From assembly GCA_030549775.1 (NCBI GenBank), contig CM060177.1, positions 52,141,138 to 52,205,137 on the forward strand: a stretch of DNA of 64,000 nt, written 5' to 3'. The DNA is from Tamarix chinensis (lineage: Eukaryota; Streptophyta; Magnoliopsida; Caryophyllales; Tamaricaceae). Below the pieces are notes generated by a model. It had not been told where the DNA came from and searched no databases. It saw nothing but the letters and a program-made list of their open reading frames with translations. A program made the position numbers and the translations under genes. Below, piece after piece: positions 24,640 to 36,499 of the stretch (the first letter of the stretch is position 1; the number at the start of each line of letters is the position of its first letter).

Positions 24640-24984
24640 TTAAATGTGTTTTTGTATATTTTTTGGCAGTAAGATAGGAATATTTATCCTAATATGTTGT
24701 AGGAGACATTTGAGGCTTTTGAGGAGACATGGCACTTGACGATCATGTAGGATATTTGGAGGAGATATTTGAGGCTTTTATTCAGTTCATTGGGGATCCA
24801 CTACTGTTACCTTAGCCTTAATTGCCAGCATTACCTCCACATTATCCATAAGAGGGTATTAGACAAGACTAGTTTTGGAGGGTCATTAGTCATCACCCAT
24901 TGTTCTATGCTGGCAAGGAGGACCTAGTAATCCTAGAGGGATAGATTTAAGATATGGATTTGAAATACTAAGGTAATCGATTAT
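24640..24984 (+). pseudogene. gag of the Tekay-like element, first part
   Basis: Broken frames hold a His-His-Pro-Leu-Phe-Tyr-Ala-Gly-Lys-Glu-Asp segment (about 24890), the decayed form of the PPTFxGxxDP motif at the start of this gag family. Stops are frequent. The match ends at 24984 where another LTR has inserted; the rest of gag resumes near 46700. Confidence 0.6.
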
Positions 24985-26279
24985 TGTAACACCCCAAAAT
25001 TTATCTTTTTTTTAAAGCGGAAGTAATTAAAATAGAAATACTTAAATTAAAACCCATGAATTCTGGGGATGTTACCACCACACTTAATACCAGACCTGTT
25101 CACTCCGACCATTTCAGTACCAAGTGATAAGGCTAAAGAAAAGATTGACATTAAATTCAAACCAAGAGTTCATAAAATAACTAGAAAGAATCATACATAA
25201 AAAATCATAATACGCGTAAAAGAATCATGAATCAGAGTACATGGTCAAAATTCCAAAAAAAGAAGAAATAACACTTTCATAAGATAAAAGGTTCATCTAG
25301 AAAACTCAATACAAAATGTTCACTCATAAAGGGAAGAATTTGATGCAAAAAGAATAATAGAGATAAATAAGATAACAAGAAGAGTGGATCCAGCCATACT
25401 ACTCTCGTACGTCGAACCAAAACATGCTCAACACTTAGCCCCGTCTAATGTCTCGCCCACCTACACAAAGTCAGAAGGGCAACTACTCGTGAGAGTGAGC
25501 AACACCCATGAAAAGGGTGGTCAGTACGCTATGTACTGAGCAAGGTGACCGAGCACTAAGGCCAACACATAAAATCACATAAACCATGCATAAGAATAAA
25601 AGAACATAAGGACCATCATGGTAACATAATAACGAACAATCATTCGGGTAGATACATAAAGGCCCATTTATTATTCGGATTAATTACTTAATCATCCTTT
25701 TATCGTAAATCGATTCACACTATGCCTTTTTATCAATTCCGTGCGAGTACAGGAACACCCTACTATTATAACCGGTGGGCCAGTCACACATAGGGTATCA
25801 TACCTTAACCACTATTTCTTACCGGTAGATCGGTTGGCTCCGACATGCATGGTGTTCCACTGTAAGTAATTAGTGTCTTTCCCAAGTCTTAGCAAACTGT
25901 TAGATTTATTGAACTTGAAATCCGCCACGATTATAGCTGGTGGATTGGAGGCACATAGGATAACATACCCTAACCACTATTATAGCCCGTGGATCAGAGA
26001 CACATAGGACTATGCGTCCTAACCACTCTTTCTAATCGATGGATCGGTGGGACCTGGCTCAATAGTCTTTCACTTTAAGTGATTAATGTCTTAAGTATCT
26101 TATTCAGAAGCTTTCACCCTAGACATGCATGCATCACTCCCTTTACACTTATCTTCCAAAAGTCTCGTCCCACATTATGAGACTCAAACACTCCTTGACC
26201 TTACATCCTCCCTCCTTATTTTAACTCACATTAGAACCCATCTCCCATATTCATCATCATACTTTATTCCCCAAGTACG

Positions 26280-26600
26280 CACATATTACCACTAAAACCT
26301 AGTTAGCCATATCAAAACCCTAGTTAACAACACCAAACCCTAATTAACCACTTCAATCCTAATTTACCACAACAAACCATAATTAACCATTCCAAACCCT
26401 AGTTAATCACAACAAACCACAATTAGCCATTCTAAACCCTAATTAATCACAACACTCCACACATCACAAATCATAAATTACACCCTCATAATTACACTTT
26501 AATTACAAAATACACATGATACCACAAAAACCCTAAGCAGCCACACCAAACCCTAATTGTCCACACAAACCCTAACTCGGTCTCCTACGTACCCTTATAT
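26280..26600. repeat. AAACCCTAATT-rich stretch inside the long LTR
   Basis: Degenerate copies of CCAAACCCTAATTAACCA occur about every 20 bases. The AAACCCT word is the plant telomere unit, but the spacing and context are irregular. Confidence 0.55.
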
Positions 26601-26779
26601 TACTCCACGTACTATTTTTCATCCAAAGTGTTTCAACACCCAAACAACACTTATATTACCTTCCTCACATCTCAAATCAACTTTTCATACGTAAACTTTA
26701 CTCCCATGTAGACTTTACACACCCTATGCAACCTTTCAAACTTTTCATGTAAACCCTAAGCTCCCATATAAAAACCTTA

Positions 26780-27175
26780 GAATCAACCATGCAAAACCCT
26801 AAATTCTTTTATGCAAAATCCAAGATTCCTTCATACAACACCCTAAATTCAATTCACACAAAACCCAAGGTTTCTCCATACAAAACCCTAAATTCAATGC
26901 ATAAAAAACCAAAGATTCATCCTTACCAAACCCTAAATTCAAACCATATAAAACCAAAGATTCATCCATACAAAACCCTACATTAGATCCTCCCATACAA
27001 AACCATAAATTAAATTCTCCCATACAAAACCATAAATTAAATTCTTCAATACAAAACCATTGATTCACACAAAACCATACAAAACCATAAATTGGATTCT
27101 CCCATACAAGAGCATAAATTAGATTCTCCTTCATGAAACCATAAATTAGATTCTCCCATGAGAAACCATAAATTA
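26780..27175. repeat. Tandem repeat, about 27-bp unit
   Basis: Units of the form CCCATACAAAACCATAAATT recur about every 27 bases and are almost identical near 26994-27050, more diverged to the left. The repeat keeps frames open on both strands, which creates spurious open frames. Confidence 0.8.
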
Positions 27176-27599
27176 TATTTTACTCTTCCACTCATGGATC
27201 ATTATGATACTTAGGTCAATTCACATCCCTTGGTCAACTTCTTTCCCCATCCTCCTTTTTCATCCTTTCTCCACACAAAACATATTAACATCCTCACATG
27301 TATGTCTTATAGGGCCACAACATATATCATCACATATATATAATATACATGCCATATAACAACACAAGAACATGTTTGAACTCTACGTCATACCATATAC
27401 GAAATAATTACAATAATAACATACAAGGTATTTAATTCACATCAACACATAATAGGCCTTAGTAACACCTTTACCTAAATTGACACTGGTCTTGGAGCAC
27501 GGTCCTATGCCTCCTTAGGGATTTGACAAAATAATAACATATTAATAAAAATAAAATTAACAAATTTATAACTTTACTAAAGATATAAGAAATAATATA

Positions 27600-27907
27600 A
27601 ATATTATAAAAGTTGATAATATAAGGGTTTAAAGATTTAATTCCAATAATAATAATAATAATGAAAATATAAACAATACTAATAATAATGCAAATAGAAG
27701 TAATAATAATAATAATAACATTACTAAGATTAATAACAAAATTTAGTAATAATAATAATAATGAAAATAGTAATAATGATAATGATAAAAACCATAATAA
27801 TATTGCAATAATAATAATAATCATAATAGTAATAATAGTAAGGATAATATTTGAAGATAAAATGAAGTAGGGTTTCTACCCTACATTGAAAAATAATAAA
27901 CTTATTA

Positions 27908-27964
<57 letters not shown>

Positions 27965-28221
27965 AACAATAACAATAATACTAATAATAGCAACACTAAT
28001 GGTAAAATAGTTGTAATATTAATAATGAAATAATAATAATAATAGTAATTCAAAATAGTAATAATAAAAATAATAATTATAATAATAAACACATAATAAT
28101 AATAATAATAGAAATAATAGAAACAATAAGAATAATAATAATAAAATTGAAAAAAAAATAGGGCTTCAGCCCTCAATAGAAATAATAATAAAAACATTAA
28201 TACTACTAATAATAATAATAC

Positions 28222-28253
<32 letters not shown>

Positions 28254-28258
28254 TATAT
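27600..28258. repeat. AAT-rich microsatellite zone, with perfect (AAT)n at 27908-27961
   Basis: Nearly pure A/T trinucleotide-type sequence over 650 bp with one perfect core run. No coding content. Confidence 0.9.
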
Positions 28259-28899
28259 TCAAAGAATTGAAATAAAATAAATTAAGGCTTGTAAAAATAG
28301 GATAAAGGGTTGAGAGGGTCTAAGGTTGAACCTTAGGCTGGTGGTGATAGGCGGCACCAGCGGTGGTGCATGGCGGCGGTGGCAGTGGTCGGAAAAAGAG
28401 AAAAAAAAGGGAAAAAGTTGAGGGCTAGGAACAAAATAAGGAGAATGAAGGTGGGAGTTGGGGTGTTTAGAGTTGCCCAAAAGGAGAGGGACAGAATAAG
28501 GGTGGCGGTGCAGCCAAAGGTGGCGGCACATGGCGGCAGCGGTAGTGGCTAAATGGGGAAGAAGGACAGAAAGAGAGGAGGAGAGGGAGAAAGAGGAAAA
28601 AAGAGGCAGGGGAAGGTAGAGGGGAGTCTGCAACACAATTTGGGAGGTGAGGAAGTGGCGTAAGCGGTGGAAGAGGTGGCGGACGGCGACGTGAAGGGTG
28701 GCAAAGACAGAAAATAGGTTGGTCAAGGGGGCTACTTCGCACAGCCAGGGTGGCTTGTGTAGGAATAATCGAGGGATATGGGAGGTTTGGTTAGCTAGAG
28801 GGCGGTGCAAGGAAGAGTTTGGTAGGCGGAGTGGGTGGCGGAGTTGGCCGATGGTGGCAGGGTGGTGTGGTTGTAGCCGGCACGCAATTTAAACCCTCT

Positions 28900-30676
28900 T
28901 GTTGTCACTTGTAGCACTGGTAAATAAGGGTATCGTTCTAGGCCGGGGATTGAGAGGGCTCACCTTTATTTAACTAGCTTGAAAATAAAACTAAAACTAA
29001 AAATAAAAATCCTAAATAACACAGAATAAACAAATAAGAAAAATATTAATGGGGGTTATAAATATAATAATAATAAAAGGAATAAATAAAATAAACTAAT
29101 AATGAAAATAATAAGAAACGGTAGATATGAGAAATATGTTAGGGAAATAAAAATCCACCACTAGACTAGGTTGTAATATAATATTTATTTCTAAGTCATC
29201 TTTTAATCGTGAGAAAGAGATTGTCCAAGTTGCACACCAAAAGCAGGTCTATACACCTTATATTACTTCCCTAATTAATTAATACGACAAAGCGCCAATA
29301 TTAACCCTATTAAATACTAGCAGTATAGCAGCAACAAGCGGCTCCTATATTTAACTAGATTTAATGCATTAAGTGTAAGTGGAAGGCTGTCAATCTAAGT
29401 ACCCATACTAGTACAAAAAGCATGTCTAGCTGTATTTCCTTTCCTTGACCCACACGTATCGAAACGTTTTACCACTTCGGTTAGAATCACAAAACGATTA
29501 GGTGAATTGTTATCTAACCTAGCTGTAATTTATACATAGAAATTCTAGTATATTTAGATGGCCACCTAGAAAGCAATTAATCCTACATACTGTCACTTAT
29601 GAGGTACCAGAACAAGGCATGCACCAAATAAACTATACTTGACAGAATTATACATATAAACGATAGCAATTAATATAGAGTCAAGAAACAATCTCACGAA
29701 ACAAAGAAAATAAAATTATAAGTCAAACCATAGTCTAGGGTTTCAATTCATTCCCTAACAATAAATAATCAGCCAACCATAATTAAAGAATTAATTGCAC
29801 AGAAATTTATATCTAAAATATAAATTAAAAATAAGAGGAAGAAATAACCGGAATTAATTTTGGATAAAAGTTCAAGAATTTATTCAGATAAAAATTAATT
29901 TTATCTGAAATAAATTCTACCGGTATTTAATTCTTCCTCAAAATTTTTTTTCCTCTCGCGCCTTGATTTCTGTGCAAAATTCTTTTCCTTTTTCCTTTCT
30001 CGGCTAACGTGGGTTGCTCTGCCTGGTTCCATGCGTCAAGCCCTGCCTCAAAGTCCGTGCGGCAACCTCCTTTTCTGCGTCCGAGCCTCTTTCGCGTGAC
30101 GCGCCCTGTGGCTCTCTTCTCGCGTCTCGCCCGAGCCTGTGAAGGCTCTTCTGCCTCTCATTCCACTTGCTCTACCTCGACGTCTCTGTCTCTCTCTCTC
30201 TGAAGACCGTCCCCTTCTTTCTGCGCCGCACACCCTTATTTATTAACGTTTGTGTGGCCCTTCTCTTTTCTTTTTCGTGCCTCCACGTCAGGCCTCGTTT
30301 CTTTTTTTATTCTCCTCGTGGCCCCTGCTCGCCCGGCTTCGGTGTTTTTTTCTTCCCAGGTTAGCTGAGCCATTTGGTTTAGTTTGGCTTTCATGGCGTT
30401 TGGGCCTTCGGCCTTTAGCCGTTGGTCCAAACGTCGACTTCTTTTTTTTTTAATTTAAAAATAATAATACATGCAAAATAAAATTCAATAAATATTAATA
30501 AATAATATTTTATTCTAAATTTACTTAATTTATATCATTTTAGCTCAAATAATAAAATTTATGCAATTTTTACCACTTAAGCATAAATAATAATTATTCC
30601 CCTATATTAGCTAAATAAACTACCAAAAACTAAGATTATAAGGGTATAAAATGTGTCAAAATATGAACTCATCACA
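28900..30676 (-). repeat. 3' LTR of the minus-strand gypsy derivative
   Basis: 1777 bp and complete, with TG...CA ends on the minus strand. Its GC-rich middle (about 29985-30430) reproduces that of the other LTR. Confidence 0.75.
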
Positions 30677-30690
30677 CCCCCACACTTAGC
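30677..30690 (-). other. Polypurine tract of the minus-strand gypsy derivative
   Basis: On the minus strand AAGCTAAGTGTGGGGG leads directly into the LTR start TGTGATGAG. This sets the orientation of the element. Confidence 0.75.
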
Positions 30691-31017
30691 TTCTTGCTTG
30701 TCCTCAAGCAAGTTATTACTCTAAACAGATAAAATTAAATTAACTAGCCACTTTCGTAGGTCTCACGATTACACTTAGCATGTGCAACAAGCCCTTTAAA
30801 CCCATAGGTCACCCATCGAGGATGAGTAAGGTCTCGTGAGGGTTTCGCAGATGATATACCCACAAAATCAAACACAAATAAAATAAAATAAAAACATACC
30901 TAACACCCTTAACCATATTTGTTTCAGAATCTTTTACTTTCAAACGTCAAGATTAGCAATCAAACAAGATTCAGCATTGGGAGATTTAAAGAATCAATTT
31001 CAACATATGGCTGTTGC

Positions 31018-32752
31018 CCGGGGATTGAGAGGGCTCACCTTTATTTAACTAGCTTGAAAATAAAACTAAAACTAAAAATAAAAATCTTAAATAACATAGA
31101 ATAAACAAATAAGAAAAATATTAATGGGGGTTATAAATATAATAATAATAAAAGGAACAAATAAAATAAACTAATAATGAAAATAATAGGAAACCGCAGA
31201 TATGAGAAATATGTTAGAGAAATAAAAATCCACCACTAGACTAGGTTGTAATATAATATTTATTTCTAAGTCATCTTTTAATCGTGAGAAAGAGATCGAC
31301 CAAGTTGCACACCAAAAGCAAGTCTATACACCTTATATTACTTCCCTTAATTAATTAATACTACAAAGCGCCAATATTAACCCTATTAAATACTAGCAGT
31401 ATAGCAGCAACAAGCGGCTCCTATATTTAACTAGATTTAATGCATGAAGTGTAAGTGGAAGGCTGTCAATCTAAGTACCCATACTAGTACAAAAAGCATG
31501 TCTAGCTGTATTTCCTTTCCTTGACCCACACGTATCGAAACGTTTTACCACTTCGGTTAGAATAACAAAACGATTAGGTGAATTGTTATCTAACCTAGCT
31601 GCAATTTATACATATAAATTCTAGTATATTTAGATGGCCACCTAGCAAGCAATTAATCCTACATACTATCACTTATGAGGTACCAGAACAAGGCATGCAC
31701 CAAATAAACTATACTTGACAGAATTATACATATAAACGATAGCAATTAATATAGAGTCAAGAAACAATCTCACAAAATAAAGAAAATAAAATTATTAGTC
31801 AAACCATAGTCTAGGGTTTCAATTCATTCCCTAACAATAAATAATCAGCCAACCATAATTAAAGAATTAATTGCACAGAAATTTATATCTAAAATATAAA
31901 TTAAAAATAAGAGGAAGAAATAACCGGAATTAATTTTGGATAAAAGTTCAAGAATTTATTCAGATAAAAATTAATTTTATTCGAAATAAATTCTACCGGT
32001 AGTAAATTCTTCCTCAAAAATTTTTCCCTCTCGTGCCTTGATTTCTGTGTAAAATTCTTTTCCTTTTTCCTTTCTCAGCTGACGTGGGTTGCTCTGTCTG
32101 GTTCCGTGCGTCAAGCCCTGCCTCGAAGTCCGTGCGGCAGCCTCCTTTTCTGCGTCAGAGCCTCTTTCGCGTGACGTGCCCTGTGGCTCTCTTCTCGCGT
32201 CTCGCCCGAGCCTGTGAAGGCTCTGCCGCCTCTTGTTCTACTCGCTCTGCCTTGACGTCTCTGTCTCTCTCTCTCTGAAGACCGTCCCCTTCTTTCTACG
32301 CCGCACACCCTTATTTATTAACGTTTGTGCGGCCCTTCTCTTTTCTTTTTCGTGCCTCCACGTTAGCCGTCGTTTCTTTTTTTATTCTCCTCGTGGCCCC
32401 TACTCGCCCGGCTTCGGTGTTTTTTTCTTCCCAAGTTAGCTGAGCCATTAGGTTTAGTTTGGCTTTCGTGGCGTTTGGGCCTTCGGCCTTTAGCCGTTGG
32501 TCCAAACGTCGACTTCTTTTTTTTTTAATTTAAAAATAATAATACCTGCAAAATAAAATTCAATAAATATTAATAAATAATATTTTATTCTAAATTTACT
32601 TAATTTATATCATTTTAGCTCAAATAATAAAATTTATGCAATTTTTACCACTTAAGCATAAAACAATAATTATTCCCCTATATTAGCTAAATAAACTACT
32701 AAAAACTAAGATTATAAGGGTATAAAATGTGTCAAAATATGAACTCATCACA
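31018..32752 (-). repeat. 5' LTR of the minus-strand gypsy derivative, 3' end truncated
   Basis: It matches 28943-30676 with scattered substitutions. The match stops within CCGGGGATTG, where the deletion joint lies. Confidence 0.75.
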
Positions 32753-32957
32753 GGGCTAGCATCTGAAAGGGCGGCGGTGACAAGGGGAGTTTTCTAGGTT
32801 GGGGATTAAGAGCCTTATACCAGGCTCATTATGGGTATATTTATAGAGAAAATAAGAGAGGGTAGGGTTTTGTGGGTCGGATAGGGGGTAAGCAAGTAGG
32901 GTTAGGGCTCGCTGACGGCAACAAAACTGGCTAAATTCAAATCGGGGCAAGGGTATT

Positions 32958-34519
32958 TGATAGATGAGATTTATTGATTATTTTCATGTCTAAAAATATC
33001 ATTTATCCTTCATTAATTCTATTAGATTTAATCTTTTCGTCGAGTTTTTCTCCTTTGAATAAATTTTACAGGAAAGAAAAGAATTGAAAAAATTCAAGGA
33101 GAAATCAATGAAAAGAAGAAATCAAGTAGAGAACACATCAAGAAATGTTGAATCAAGGAGAGCAAAGTTGGAAAGGGAACAAATACATCAAGAGAAGCTA
33201 AGCTGAAACTTTCAAAGGAATTGAGTGGAAAGATCAAAAACACGGGGGTCCCGTGTTTCCAAAACACAGACCTTGTTATTTATCCCAAGTATCGATCTTT
33301 AGATCCTTGTCAGCAGAGTAGTTGGAGGAAAACACGGAGGTCCCGTGTTTCCAAAACACGGACCGTGTTTTCATTTAAAAACGTGTAACTGTCCGCGCAA
33401 CTTGTTTCTGATAAATTTTATCTAAGAAGAGAGTTCGGGACAGGATGGGAGGATCGAAAAACATTTGGAATGTATTTTTCTTCCTTTATTCCTTTAGAAC
33501 ATACATGTAATGCGCAATTCCAACTTTTGATCTTCTTGAATTCTATTGATGATTTGACATTCTGCACTTCAATTGACAAGTTTCCTCTATTCCTTTGTAA
33601 ATTTCAGTATCTTCATTTTTGCTGAATCTAAGTAGCTTTTCTGTAATTTTATTTGCGATCACTACATTATCATCTAATTGTTGCACTAATAGAATTCGTG
33701 AATGCGTTGTTGTTATTAGTTTTCAAGATTTTTGTGTAATTGTATGAATTGTGAATATGCAGAAATTTGAGTAGTTAGAACAGGGTAGGATGAATTGAGG
33801 ATGGAATCCTAACCTAATTACCATTTCATACTTTAAATGTTTGATTCTAGATGAGGTTTAATTGAATTAATGGATCGAATTGAATGATTCCATATCATAG
33901 ATTAAGATTCTTGAACTAATTATATTGATCACCTATTTGGTTTAGAACTTGATCTTTGCTAAGACAATGAAATTAACCCGTATTTGTTAATTAAATTTGT
34001 CTATAGTAGCAAAAAGATTAATTATTAATCTTATCCATTAATTCGTGCAATTGCATGATCCGAGCTTTTGTGATTATGATTGTAGTTGGCTGCTTCCCGT
34101 TCATAATACTACCATTAATTGAATCTAGTGTTCTTAACCTAGATTATTAAATGGGTATAAAAATAAATTGAGAGCATATTCAGTTTATTAAGGTTAAGAG
34201 GAAGTACGGGAATTTGTTATCTTGAGTTTCCTAAGTCAACATTAAATTGTTTAGAATCATTCTTCTTATTTGAATGTTTGGCATTTTAATTCCATCACCA
34301 ATTCATTCCTCCCCTAATTGTCAATTAGTGATTAAGATTTAGTATAATCGAATTTAGTATAAGAATCAATGAAATTGTATAAACGGGGTTATAACATCAA
34401 TAGCAAAATTAGTGATTAAAATGTCATTCCTTGTGGGTTCGACTCCTTCTTGCCATATACTACGTATTTGGGAATTAGGATTTATTTATTAAATTTATTG
34501 TGCATACGACAGTGCATCA
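32958..34519 (+). repeat. 5' LTR of the Athila element
   Basis: TGATAGATGAG...AGTGCATCA, 1562 bp. It contains two copies of a CACGG-type inverted motif (about 33238-33285 and 33331-33371) that also builds the spacer repeats at 40263-40660. Confidence 0.93.
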
Positions 34520-34525
34520 AATTTT

Positions 34526-34543
34526 TGGCGCCGTTGCCGGGGA
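34526..34543 (+). other. Primer-binding site of the Athila element
   Basis: TGGCGCCGTTGCCGGGGA, six bases after the LTR, is complementary to the 3' end of plant tRNA-Asp, the primer usual for Athila elements. Confidence 0.85.
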
Positions 34544-34612
34544 ATTGGCAATTATAATCTCTAGTTTTGTTTTTGTTGTGGTTTCTTATTTTATTTTTGA
34601 TAAATTCTTCAC

Positions 34613-36499
34613 GTGAACTCATATAATCTTTCATTGTGTGAAATCTTCAGGCACTCACAATTGAGATCATTTGCAATCGAGCATCAAGGACAAATTATTC
34701 CAGCCATAGATCCAAACTCATCTTCTCCAATTGCAGCTAGGACGAGAAGGAAATTAGAACAAGCTAGTCAGATTCCATCACCTTTTGAAGAAAGTTCCAC
34801 AAATTTGGGAGAAGACAGTATAGAGGATTTGTGTAGTACACCTTGCTACATTAATCCACCGATGGCGGATCGAACTCTCAAGGAGCTAGCTGCTCCTGTC
34901 TTTAACCCTAATCTTTTATGCATTAATTATTCTGCTGATAATGATACTTGTGAAATCAAACCTGGATTAATACGAGCCTTACCTATTTTTATAGGTTTTA
35001 GAGACAATAATTCCATGGGTTCAGGTTGTTTCACCGACCCAAATAAATTTCTCAAGGAATTCCATATAGCTTGTTCTGGTATGAAACCGAATGGAGTAAG
35101 TGTAGAACAACTTAAACTCAAAGCTTTTCCTTTTGCTTTAGCTGATGCTGCTAAGGAATGGTTATATGATCTATCAGCGGGCTCAGTAAATACTTGGACT
35201 GATATGCAAAAGGTTTTCCTTGAAAAATATTTTCCTTCATCAAGAGCAACTAATATAAGAAAGGAAATATGTGGTATTAGGCAAGATGGAGGAGAATCTT
35301 TACATGAATATTGGGAACGTTTCAAGAAATTGTGTGGTAGTTGTCCTAATCATCAAATTAGTGAACAATTATTAATACAATATTTTTGCGAAGGTTTATC
35401 TCCTATGGATCGCAATATGATAGATGCTGCTAGTGGTGGTGCTTTAGTTGATAAAACACCCATCGAAGCTAAAAGGTTAATTGCTAATATGGCATCTAAC
35501 TCTCAATATTGTAATAGGGGTAATAATTCTAGGTCTCAACAGGTGAAAGACACCAATATTGCTGAATTAAAAACACAAGTATCGAATTTGACAGCTCTTG
35601 TGGAAAGAGTTGTAGGAGAAAAGATTCCTACCAAGGTATGTGGAATTTGTTCTTTTACTGGTCATCCAATTGACATGTGTCCTACTTTGCAGGAAGAACA
35701 ACAAGTAAACGCCATTGGAGGACAACCATTACCAAAAAGGAATGATCCATTTGCTCCAACATATAATCCTGGATGGAAGGATCACCCAAATCTAAGGTAT
35801 GGAAACACTCAACAAAGTGGTAGCTCATATTTTCGACCATAGATGTATCAAAATCAGCAAGGAGCAAATCCACCTCCCGGGTTTTTCCAAATTCCACCAA
35901 ATCAGCAAAGACCACCATTTCAACCGATGCCTCCACCACAAATTCCACAACAATCGGGAGGTATGCCTTTGGAAGACTTGGTAAAATCTTTGGCTACCAA
36001 TACATTACAATTCCAACAAGAGACCAGAAATGGTATTAAGAATTTGGAAAATCAAGTGAGTCAACTAGCAGATTCCCTTGGCAAAATGCAAGCACAAGGC
36101 TCTTCAAAATTTCCTAGCCAAGCTGAGAGAAATCCTAAGGAAAATGCTAGTGCTATCACAACTCGCAGTGGAAAACAATTGTCAGATCCAAGAAAAGTGA
36201 GTGAAGAAGATGATACAAGTAAAGAGACAGATGAAACAATGGCTGAAGAAGAAATAAGTGAAGATTCACAACAAACGATGAAGAGTAAGTCACATTCTCC
36301 TATAAAAATTCCTGCTCCTTTTCCTAGCAGGTTGGCCAAAAACAAGAAGGTAAATCATGACAAGGAGATATTTGACATATTCAAGAAGGTAGAAGTTAAC
36401 CTTCCTCTCATTGATGCGATCAAACAAGTACCCAGGTATGCAAAATTCCTTAAGAATTTGTGTACTAACAAAGGAAACTTAATGAGAATGAGAAGGTAA
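34613..36499 (+). pseudogene. Athila gag (capsid/nucleocapsid), broken by one stop and a frameshift
   Basis: The frame is open from about 34604 but has no ATG near its start; the first good one is at 34862 (MADRTLKELAAP). The capsid region includes WTDMQKVFLEKYFP and LHEYWERFKKLC, typical of plant gypsy gag. A CX2CX4HX4C zinc knuckle lies at 35639-35680. The frame stops at TAG 35840-35842 and continues open to 36499, which suggests a CAG-to-TAG change. A one-base indel near 36475 then moves the reading frame. The second half is Gln- and Pro-rich, then acidic and Lys-rich. Confidence 0.88.

Larger units (their letters stand above)
28900..32752 (-). mobile_element. Minus-strand gypsy retrotransposon, deletion derivative (two LTRs, about 340 bp interior)
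   Basis: Two direct repeats, 28900-30676 and 31018-32752, are nearly identical. Read on the minus strand the LTR starts TGTGATGAGTTCATA and the complete copy ends AAGTGACAACA, a TG...CA structure. The polypurine tract AAGTGTGGGGG sits directly before the downstream LTR (30677-30690 on plus). The 5' LTR (31018 side) lacks its last 43 bp, and the primer site, gag and pol are gone. The remaining interior has no coding sequence. The PPT type and LTR ends suggest an Athila/Tat relative. No matching target duplication was found. Confidence 0.75.

Noticed and set aside
27471..28197. Ile/Tyr/Leu-rich open frames
   Set aside because: Products of the AAT microsatellite zone read in different frames.
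28259..28892. Long open frames on both strands in a GC-rich stretch
   Set aside because: Low-complexity purine/pyrimidine composition inside the long LTR; no domain pattern and frames open on both strands.
30009..30453. Open frames rich in Arg/Ser/Phe in GC-rich DNA, repeated at 32084-32505
   Set aside because: The same sequence lies in both LTRs of the minus-strand gypsy element, so it is LTR DNA, not a duplicated gene.
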